NCBI GenBank assembly: GCA_900317055.1
Contig: ONFF01000011.1
Location: 18,062-82,061 of the forward strand
Direction: 5' to 3'
DNA length: 64,000 nt
DNA from: an uncultured Bacteroidales bacterium
GTDB taxonomy: Bacteria; Bacteroidota; Bacteroidia; Bacteroidales; F082
Position numbers and translations under genes: made by a program. The notes under the pieces were generated by a model. It worked only from the letters and a program-made list of their open reading frames with translations, did not search any database and was not told the origin of the DNA. Positions 53,308 to 59,433 of the stretch are shown here, one piece after another. The stretch's first letter is position 1, and each line of letters begins with the position of its first letter.

Positions 53308-54498
53308 TTATTTCATTGCATAATTACCCCAATCTTTCCAGGAAACATAATCGATTCCATTGATGGAGAGGGTTAAGTCGCCAAGGTAGAAAACTGCACC
53401 ACGGCAGCCGTCGTTGCCACGAAGTGCGAGGTAGTCGCGCGTGTTTTTTGAGAGGTTTTGCTCGGCTTCGATAGTGCTTTTGATTTCGATGGCGAAGGTG
53501 TGTTTCCAGTCGGCGATGGTGTCCACCTCAAAGCCTTTTTGGTCGCGGTAGAAGGTCAAGTTGGGTTGCTTGCCCAAGTTCAGCCTGTTTTTAAGCATTT
53601 CAGCGATGGCAAAACTCTCTATGATGGCTCCTTTGTATTCGCTGAGAATCAGTTCCTCGACGGACTCAACGCGGAGCAAGTGGCAAAGCAGTCCCGAATC
53701 TATAAAATACAACTTGGGTGTTTTCACCAACGACTTGCCAAGGTTTTGGGTGTCTGGTTCTAATAAGTGGATGATGAAAGACGACTCCAGGATAGAGAGC
53801 CATTGTTTGACGGTTGGGGCCGAAACACCGATGCCACGAGCAATGCTGTCCATCGAGAGCATTTGTCCACTATAAGTGGCGCAGATTTGGATGAACTTCT
53901 TGAATACGGACAAGTTGCTATAGTTGATCTGACTCTCTACATCCAAATCAAGGTAGGTGTCTACATAGCTGTTGAACCAGTCATCGACCGTAAAGTGCTT
54001 GGCCGAATCATACAAAGGCGGATAGCATCCTTTGAAAATCATCTCATACACATTTGAACCCAACAGGTTGCCGTTTTTGAGCTCGCCGATGGAAAATGGG
54101 AGAAGTTTCAAAAAGGCGGCGCGACCCGCCAGCGAGTCGGTCATATTCTGCTTCAAGTTGAACTGGTTGGATCCTGTAAGAATAAACTTGCCTGGCGTGA
54201 AAGCGTTTTGGTCAATGTGGTATTTGACTGCATCAAAAATCTCTGGAACCTTTTGCGCCTCATCGATGATGGCGCCGTCGGGGAAGGCCAATAGGAAATC
54301 CGTTGGATTGGCAGCGGCCAACTCGCGGATGTTCTTGTCGTCGAACGAGATGTAACGTTTCTCGGGAAATGCCATCTTTGCGAGGGTCGTTTTTCCGCTT
54401 TGCCGCGGTCCTGTGATTCCAACTACAGCGAATTGCGAGGCGAGTCTTAATAAGGCATCTTTGGCAGTTCTCTCTATCATTCTTTCATTTTTTTTCAT
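53308..54498 (-). CDS. AAA_14/DUF4143 ATPase with repeat-flanked promoter
   Basis: The 396-residue protein has a P-loop (VGITGPRQSGKTTLAKMAF), Walker B-like GAIIDEAQKVPEIFDAV, the sensor-like FILTGSNQFNLKQNMTDSLAGRAAFLKLLPFS, and a DUF4143 half with SGQMLSMDSIARGIGVSAPTVKQWLSILESSFIIHLL and the nuclease-like GFEVDTIADWKHTFAIEIKST. This is the full version of the family seen partially at 1-887. The function is unknown. The ATG at 54498 would leave a leader of only ~5 nt from the predicted promoter, so the internal ATG at 54480 (MIERTAKDALLRL) is an equally good start. Three perfect 22-bp tandem repeats lie directly upstream of its -7 box. Confidence 0.88.
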   Translation of the reverse strand: MKKNERMIERTAKDALLRLASQFAVVGITGPRQSGKTTLAKMAFPEKRYISFDDKNIRELAAANPTDFLLAFPDGAIIDEAQKVPEIFDAVKYHIDQNAFTPGKFILTGSNQFNLKQNMTDSLAGRAAFLKLLPFSIGELKNGNLLGSNVYEMIFKGCYPPLYDSAKHFTVDDWFNSYVDTYLDLDVESQINYSNLSVFKKFIQICATYSGQMLSMDSIARGIGVSAPTVKQWLSILESSFIIHLLEPDTQNLGKSLVKTPKLYFIDSGLLCHLLRVESVEELILSEYKGAIIESFAIAEMLKNRLNLGKQPNLTFYRDQKGFEVDTIADWKHTFAIEIKSTIEAEQNLSKNTRDYLALRGNDGCRGAVFYLGDLTLSINGIDYVSWKDWGNYAMK

Positions 54499-54509
54499 GA
54501 ACCAGGCTG

Positions 54510-54517
54510 CAAAGATA
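54510..54517 (-). promoter_or_regulatory. -7 element TATCTTTG for the DUF4143 ATPase gene
   Basis: On the minus strand TATCTTTG followed by C directly abuts the first 22-bp tandem repeat. No TTTG is seen at the -33 distance; that position falls inside the repeats. Confidence 0.6.
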
Positions 54518-54583
54518 GGAAAAATCTAAAGTTTTGATTGGAAAAATCTAAAGTTTTGATTGGAAAAATCTAAAGTTTTGATT
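54518..54583. repeat. Three perfect 22-bp tandem repeats (iteron-like)
   Basis: Units at 54518-54539, 54540-54561 and 54562-54583 are identical. Each contains AAAAATCTAAAGTTTTGATT. The spacing is close to two helical turns and the array ends exactly at the -7 box of the ATPase gene, as expected for an operator. Confidence 0.85.
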
Positions 54584-54648
54584 TGCAAAGTGTAATATAA
54601 TTCTCATAATCAGTTTGTTGTACGATTTTTTGTAATCTAAAAACAAGA

Positions 54649-54682
54649 CCTCCGTGGAGAAGAAAATTCTTTTCCACGGAGG
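54649..54682 (-). terminator. Terminator after the lipoprotein gene
   Basis: CCTCCGTGGA (54649-54658) is perfectly inverted at 54673-54682. On the minus strand the hairpin is followed by CTTGTTTTTAG. It lies 28 bp past the stop codon. Confidence 0.75.
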
Positions 54683-54710
54683 ACAAATAAATTTGAAGCT
54701 CAATGAAAGA

Positions 54711-55694
54711 TTACAGACTCAGCTCATACATATAGCCAGTGTATTGCAGCGAGCCGTCGAGGATGGGGAAGAAAAACTCGCTGTCGTGCTCCACATTCTT
54801 CAGCTTCAGGTTCTCCATGATGACGGTCTTGGTGCCGTCGTCGTTGGTGGTGACCTTCAAGGTGCCACTCTTAGCGATATAGCCTGTCTGGGGCTGGAAG
54901 GTCCAGAAGTCACCGTCGAGAGCCACATGGACGCATGGGAAGACTGGCAGATAAGGTGTGCCAATATAGCCGAGGTTATACTCGCCATCAACGACCTGAC
55001 CGCCCAGATAGCTGACAATAAAGAACCGCTTGCGGTCGGACGACATGAACAGCATCGACTTCACATCGAGACCAAGCGAACTCAGTCCATTGAGTGCAGT
55101 GATACCTGCCAATCCAATGGGGCTTTCGATGTTTCCGATTTTGAACTTGTTGTCGACATCGAACTGATAAGGCGGCAGCGTACCGCTGAAGTTCAATGCC
55201 AACTGCATGGTTTGACCGTTGGCATTGGTGCCCATGCTTTGTGACAAAACGACCGTATAGGTGCCATTATTTTCAGTGACTGACAGCAAACCGTTCATCC
55301 AGTAGTAGGTGTCGCCATAGAACAAGGTGTCAGCGCCCATGATAAAGGGCAGCTCACCAAGGTTGAATTCGTGGAAGCCAACCACAGTGGGGACGGGATC
55401 CTTCGTGTTATTACCCATCGTGTAGGTACCGGGGACGATGTTGCCGTTGAAGATGATGGCAATACCTTCATTGTCGGCAGCGGTCATCTCCTTGGAAGCG
55501 AGGACAATGGCGTTCTTTTGCCCATACTTAATGGTCTTGGCAGTAACGATGTTATCGGTGTTATTGCCTACCGTCATGGCACCAGCTTGAACTTCGGGTG
55601 TCACATTGTTGTTGTTGCTGTTGTTGTCTTTGCAACTAGTGCTGATCATGGCCAAGCCACAGAGGAGCATCAAACTTAAAAATACTTTTCTCAT
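54711..55694 (-). CDS. Lipoprotein of unknown function
   Basis: I start at the ATG at 55694 (327 residues) because MRKVFLSLMLLCGLAMISTSC is a textbook lipoprotein signal with the acylated Cys at 21; an in-frame ATG at 55748 would precede it with a non-signal stretch. A low-complexity Asn linker (KDNNSNNNNVTPEVQ) follows, then a beta-rich domain with internal similarity between VVGFHEFNLGELPFIMGADTLFYGDTYYWMNGLLSVTENNGTYTVVLSQSM and the later FWTFQPQTGYIAKSGTLKVTTNDDGTKTVIMENLKL. I do not recognise the family. It is probably attached to the outer or inner membrane and transcribed alone. Confidence 0.75.
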   Translation of the reverse strand: MRKVFLSLMLLCGLAMISTSCKDNNSNNNNVTPEVQAGAMTVGNNTDNIVTAKTIKYGQKNAIVLASKEMTAADNEGIAIIFNGNIVPGTYTMGNNTKDPVPTVVGFHEFNLGELPFIMGADTLFYGDTYYWMNGLLSVTENNGTYTVVLSQSMGTNANGQTMQLALNFSGTLPPYQFDVDNKFKIGNIESPIGLAGITALNGLSSLGLDVKSMLFMSSDRKRFFIVSYLGGQVVDGEYNLGYIGTPYLPVFPCVHVALDGDFWTFQPQTGYIAKSGTLKVTTNDDGTKTVIMENLKLKNVEHDSEFFFPILDGSLQYTGYMYELSL

Positions 55695-55846
55695 GACAAT
55701 TTTGGGTTTTAGTGTTGTCTTTGTTACATAACGAATAAATAACAGCAAAAATTGTGCCTAATGGCTGCGGGGCTGTCGTATTACGGCAGCCGTTATTGGA
55801 ATTTGTCAACGGCTGCCACGATGTGACAGTCCTACAGCCAACCGTA

Positions 55847-56656
55847 TTAAATATTCAGCTTCAGCTGTATCTCCTCCACCTGCCGTTTCAGTTCTTGAAC
55901 GGTTTTGACAAGTTCTTCCTCGCGGAAACGGTTTTCGCGCTGTTCGGGCATCTCCGCACTAATGTAATGCACGAATTTCCACACCTCTTTGATGTCGGCA
56001 GCTGGCAAGTCGTATGGATGATAAAGCGGGTTGAGCGAACTAAGCGTGAGTTTACTTTCATGCTCAATTTTATTTTCCACGATTTTGAAGACAATACCAT
56101 CGTCCTGCGTAAGCACAATGTAAGGCTGGCCGCTGCGAATGTAGGTCCAGTCGAGGACATATTCACCTGTAACATAAGAACCATCGGGAATGGGCAACAT
56201 CGAGTCGCCGCTGATTTGGAAGGTGCGGTATTTGCGGTCACGCGAGAGGAAGGGCATGGTGAATGTCGGCAGCACCTTGATGTATTCGGGGTCGGCGAAG
56301 CCCGTGGCATAGCCCGCCTTAGCCTTTTCGGTCACGAGTTCGATGTTCTCGTCATTGTCGTTGTTGACCGTAGTGGCCAACACACGCAAATTACTGCCTT
56401 TCAGGTGCACATCGTAGCCGCGTTCCAGTTGCAGTAGTTGGCTTGGGCTGATGGTGCTCAAGTCTACTTTCACCAAAGTGTCAATGGCGATGCCGAAATA
56501 TTTCGAGAAGGCAACCAAGGCTTCAAGGTTGGGCTCAGACACACCATTTTCATAGCCACTCAGCGTGGAACGCTTCATTTGCAGGGCAAAAGCCACATCG
56601 TCCTGCGTACGGTTACGATGCTTGCGCAAAAATTTTATGTTCGAATTGAAATACAT
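55847..56656 (-). CDS. Self-cleaving S24/LexA-like regulator (Xre HTH + peptidase S24)
   Basis: The protein has 269 residues from the ATG at 56656 (MYFNSNIKFLRKHRNRTQDD). Domains: an Xre-type helix-turn-helix (about 5-62: TQDDVAFALQMKRSTLSGYENGVSEP), a linker, a likely Ala114-Gly115 autocleavage site in KAKAGYATGF, and a LexA/UmuD-like S24 peptidase with Ser152 (SGDSMLPIPDGSYV) and Lys191 (IVFKIVENK). A C-terminal coiled coil (about 238-269) may mediate dimerisation. By analogy with CI/LexA it would be inactivated on RecA filaments after DNA damage. It is divergent from dinB, and the shared intergenic region contains the dyad at 56756-56776. Confidence 0.88.
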   Translation of the reverse strand: MYFNSNIKFLRKHRNRTQDDVAFALQMKRSTLSGYENGVSEPNLEALVAFSKYFGIAIDTLVKVDLSTISPSQLLQLERGYDVHLKGSNLRVLATTVNNDNDENIELVTEKAKAGYATGFADPEYIKVLPTFTMPFLSRDRKYRTFQISGDSMLPIPDGSYVTGEYVLDWTYIRSGQPYIVLTQDDGIVFKIVENKIEHESKLTLSSLNPLYHPYDLPAADIKEVWKFVHYISAEMPEQRENRFREEELVKTVQELKRQVEEIQLKLNI

Positions 56657-56724
56657 GATATTGTGGAATTTAAAATTCAAAATTCAAGATTTAAAAATTT
56701 TCTCTGCTTTTTTATATGCTGTTT

Positions 56725-56732
56725 CAAATATA
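56725..56732 (-). promoter_or_regulatory. -7 element TATATTTG for the S24 regulator gene
   Basis: On the minus strand TATATTTG is an exact TAnnTTTG, 69 bp before the regulator ATG. Its -33 region (about 56750) directly adjoins the dyad at 56756-56776. Confidence 0.55.
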
Positions 56733-56755
56733 ATGATTAGTTTTAAGGCGAAATT

Positions 56756-56776
56756 TTTGATTAAAAACTCGTCAAA
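56756..56776 (+). promoter_or_regulatory. Candidate S24-regulator operator upstream of dinB
   Basis: TTTGATTA - AAAAC - TCGTCAAA: the outer TTTGA/TCAAA half-sites are perfect inverses and the inner two positions diverge. It lies within a 23-bp block (56747-56769) repeated identically upstream of dnaE at 59398-59420. Confidence 0.65.
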
Positions 56777-56830
56777 AGTACGACTTTTTTGGAACATGCA
56801 AGCATTTTGGGCAAAAAAGGAGGAAATTTT

Positions 56831-57967
56831 ATGGAAAGGACGATTTTGCATTTGGATTTGGACACCTTTTTCGTTTCGGTGGAACGGTTGGTGAACCCAT
56901 CGCTGGAAGGCAAGCCCGTCATCGTGGGCGGCATGTCGGACCGCGGCGTGGTGTCGACATGCAGTTATGAGGCAAGAAAGTTTGGCGTACACTCGGCCAT
57001 GCCCATGCGCATGGCACGACAGCTTTGCGGGCAGGCCGTGTTCATCCGTGGCGACATGGAACTCTACAGCCGCTATTCGCGCCTGGTGACCAACATCATC
57101 GCCGACAGCGCGCCCGTCTACGAGAAGATGTCCATCGATGAGCATTACTTAGACTTGACGGGAATGGACCGTTTCCACGACTGTCAGCTGTGGTCGCATG
57201 AACTTCGGCAAAAGATCATCAAGGAGACAGGCCTCCCGATTTCGTTTGGGCTATCGGAAAACAAGACCGTCGCAAAAATTGCCACAGGGCAAGCCAAGCC
57301 CAACGGCGAGTTAGAGGTGCCTACACCTTATATTAATATGTTCCTCGACCCGCTGCCAGTGCAGAAAATCCCGATGGTGGGCGAAAAGACCTATGCCCTA
57401 CTCCGTTCGATGGGTGTGGAGAAAATTGGCACTTTGCGCCGACTGCCACCTTTGGCCATGGAACGCGCCATGGGCAAGCACGGCCTCGACATTTGGAAGA
57501 AGGCCAACGGGCAAGACAGCACGCCCGTGTGCCCTTACCAAGAACGGAAATCCATCAGCAAGGAACGCACTTTCGAACAAGACACCATTGATGTGACGAA
57601 CATCAAGCAATGCCTTGCGCGGATGGTAGAGAGCCTCGGTTTCGACCTGCGCTCGCAACACAAGCTGACGGGCTGCGTGACGGTGAAAATCCGCTATTCC
57701 AACTTCGACACACACGACATGCAGCAACGCATCCCCTACACTGCCTTCGACCATGTGCTGCGCGAAACAGTGAACGGCATCTTCGACCGCCTCTACAATC
57801 GAAGGATGATGATACGGCTTGTAGGTGTACGCCTCAGCGAACTAGTCAGCGGGGCACCGCAACTGGCCTTGTTTGACGATAACACCGAGCTGACAAACCT
57901 CTATTCCGCCATGGACAAAATCAAAATGCGGTTTGGGGAACAAATCATACATCGGGCTGCGGGATGA
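56831..57967 (+). CDS. dinB: Y-family DNA polymerase (DinB/Pol IV type)
   Basis: The 378-residue protein starts at the ATG at 56831, preceded 8 nt upstream by a clear GGAGG, rare in this window. Palm motifs: LHLDLDTFFVSVERLVNPSLEGKPVIVGG (first Asp), SYEARKFGVHSAMPMRMA, and YEKMSIDEHYLDLTGM (catalytic Asp-Glu, with His in the place of the usual Ala). The HhH region (IPMVGEKTYALLRSMGVEKIGTLRRL) and little-finger domain follow. It performs error-prone translesion synthesis. With the S24 regulator and the DnaE-type polymerase it forms a probable inducible mutagenesis cassette. Confidence 0.92.
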   Translation: MERTILHLDLDTFFVSVERLVNPSLEGKPVIVGGMSDRGVVSTCSYEARKFGVHSAMPMRMARQLCGQAVFIRGDMELYSRYSRLVTNIIADSAPVYEKMSIDEHYLDLTGMDRFHDCQLWSHELRQKIIKETGLPISFGLSENKTVAKIATGQAKPNGELEVPTPYINMFLDPLPVQKIPMVGEKTYALLRSMGVEKIGTLRRLPPLAMERAMGKHGLDIWKKANGQDSTPVCPYQERKSISKERTFEQDTIDVTNIKQCLARMVESLGFDLRSQHKLTGCVTVKIRYSNFDTHDMQQRIPYTAFDHVLRETVNGIFDRLYNRRMMIRLVGVRLSELVSGAPQLALFDDNTELTNLYSAMDKIKMRFGEQIIHRAAG

Positions 57968-57972
57968 TATTT

Positions 57973-58004
57973 TTTGTTTTATTAAATAGAAATTTATAAA
58001 TTTG
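57973..58004 (+). promoter_or_regulatory. Strong promoter of the ATPase gene inside the polymerase cassette (TTTG - 20 bp - TAAATTTG)
   Basis: TTTG at 57973-57976 and TAAATTTG at 57997-58004 are separated by 20 bp, the best match to the Bacteroidetes consensus in this window. It starts only 6 bp after the dinB stop codon and indicates independent transcription of the ATPase gene. Confidence 0.75.
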
Positions 58005-58039
58005 CAGCGTTTTTTAAGTTTGAATTTAATAAAATCACC

Positions 58040-59323
58040 ATGGCTATAGCAAGAAACATTTTAAAACAAGTGCTTCTCGATAATCAAAAAGACATAGAGA
58101 AATATAATGTCTTTCCTCGCAATTACGACCTCGACAGCTTCCCGTTGCAGGTGTTTGTGGGGGTAAGACGCTCAGGCAAGTCGTTTCTCCTGTTTCAGAA
58201 GATAAGGCAGATGCTCGATGAAGGGCATCACTGGGACGAGATGCTCTATCTTGACTTTGAGGATAGTCGTCTTGAAGGCTTTGCGGCAGAGGATTTCAAT
58301 CTCATCCTCGAATGTCATCAGGAGATGTATGGCAAGCGACCCATGCTGTTTCTTGATGAAACACAAAACATTGAAGGATGGCAAAAGTTCGCCCGCAATC
58401 TTGCCGATAAGAAATACAGCGTATTCATTACTGGTAGCAATGCCAAAATGTTGTCCAAGGAAATCATGGCCGAGCTTGGAGGGCGTTATCTACCAGTGGA
58501 GGTCTATCCATTCAGCTTTGCGGAATATCTTTCTTTCATACAAGTGCCATTCGATACGCTAGCATTGACGGCCACGGAGTCGAGGGCTAGATTCATGAAG
58601 GCATATAATGATTACTTCGTTTGGGGCGGACTTCCCGAGTCAATCCCTTTGCCCGTAAAAAGGCACTACCTTTCCAGTGTGTTCCAAAAGATATATCTCG
58701 GCGACATTGCACAACGCAACGGCATCTCCAATTCCCGACTGCTTCAGCTGATGGTCAAGAAAATGGCTGAAAGTGTCAAGCAGCCAGTGTCTTACAATCG
58801 CATTGCGAAAATTCTCTCCAGCATATCGGGCAAGATTAGTGTGCCTACCGTGGCGAGTTATATCGGTTATTCCGAAGATGCCTGGCTGTTGCTACGTTTA
58901 AGGAACATAGCCTCGGCATTTGCAGAAAAGGAAAGCGTTTGCAAATACTATTTCATCGACAATGGGATCCTTTCGTTACAACTGATGGATGGCGAAACCG
59001 ACTTGTTGGAGAATCTAGTGGCGTTGTCTCTATTCCGGAAATACGGACACGACCTTGACAATGACCGTGTCTATTTTTATCATGCCAATGTCGAGGTTGA
59101 TTTCTATGTGCCAGAGGATGAACTCGCCGTGCAAGTCGCCTATTCATTGGCCGATCCAGAAACAGCCGAACGAGAGATCGGTGCCATTACCAAACTCACC
59201 CACCTTTATCCTTGTCGCCGACGTATCATCGTAACCTACGACGAGGAAGGCACCCTGACTGACCAATACGGCAATATTGATGTGATTCCTTGTTGGAAGT
59301 GGCTGCTGAAAGACATCAAGTAG
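58040..59323 (+). CDS. AAA_14/DUF4143 ATPase located between dinB and dnaE
   Basis: The 427-residue protein has a P-loop (VFVGVRRSGKSFLLFQKI), Walker B-like RPMLFLDETQNIEGWQKF, a sensor YSVFITGSNAKMLSKEIMAELGGRYLPVEVYPFSFAEYL, a DUF4143-type winged region (KISVPTVASYIGYSEDAWLLLRL) and a nuclease-like end (YFYHANVEVDFYVPEDELAVQVAYSL). It is a full-length family member but diverged from the one at 53308. It has its own promoter, no tandem repeats, and lies between two genes that share an operator, so it looks inserted. The cellular role is unknown. Confidence 0.88.
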   Translation: MAIARNILKQVLLDNQKDIEKYNVFPRNYDLDSFPLQVFVGVRRSGKSFLLFQKIRQMLDEGHHWDEMLYLDFEDSRLEGFAAEDFNLILECHQEMYGKRPMLFLDETQNIEGWQKFARNLADKKYSVFITGSNAKMLSKEIMAELGGRYLPVEVYPFSFAEYLSFIQVPFDTLALTATESRARFMKAYNDYFVWGGLPESIPLPVKRHYLSSVFQKIYLGDIAQRNGISNSRLLQLMVKKMAESVKQPVSYNRIAKILSSISGKISVPTVASYIGYSEDAWLLLRLRNIASAFAEKESVCKYYFIDNGILSLQLMDGETDLLENLVALSLFRKYGHDLDNDRVYFYHANVEVDFYVPEDELAVQVAYSLADPETAEREIGAITKLTHLYPCRRRIIVTYDEEGTLTDQYGNIDVIPCWKWLLKDIK

Positions 59324-59406
59324 CCCCTCGGCATATTGGTTTTGTAAAGAAAGATTTCAATACTAACTTCCATTCCAAAAACTTTGATTAAATTTACGGC
59401 GAAATT

Positions 59407-59427
59407 TTTGATTAAAAACTAATCAAA
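59407..59427 (+). promoter_or_regulatory. Candidate S24-regulator operator upstream of dnaE
   Basis: TTTGATTA - AAAAC - TAATCAAA is a perfect 8+8-bp dyad. It lies in the 23-bp block (59398-59420) identical to 56747-56769. A further half-site CTTTGATTA is at 59382-59390. TAGTTTTG (59429-59436) directly follows and fits a -7 element, with TTTG of the dyad 18 bp before it. Confidence 0.7.
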
Positions 59428-59433
59428 GTAGTT

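Noticed and set aside
54518-54583. Possible CRISPR array
   Set aside because: The three 22-bp units are directly adjacent with no spacers, and there are no cas genes in the window.
55740-55846. GC-richer hairpin region (GGCTGTCG/CGGCAGCC) as a riboswitch
   Set aside because: Its stem is short, it lies at the 3' side of the S24 gene and upstream of a lipoprotein gene in the same direction, and it has no conserved riboswitch core that I recognise.
57600-57967. ImuB-like reading of the Y-family polymerase
   Set aside because: The catalytic residues (DLD, SIDE) are intact and no ImuA-like gene is present, so DinB/Pol IV type is the safer call.
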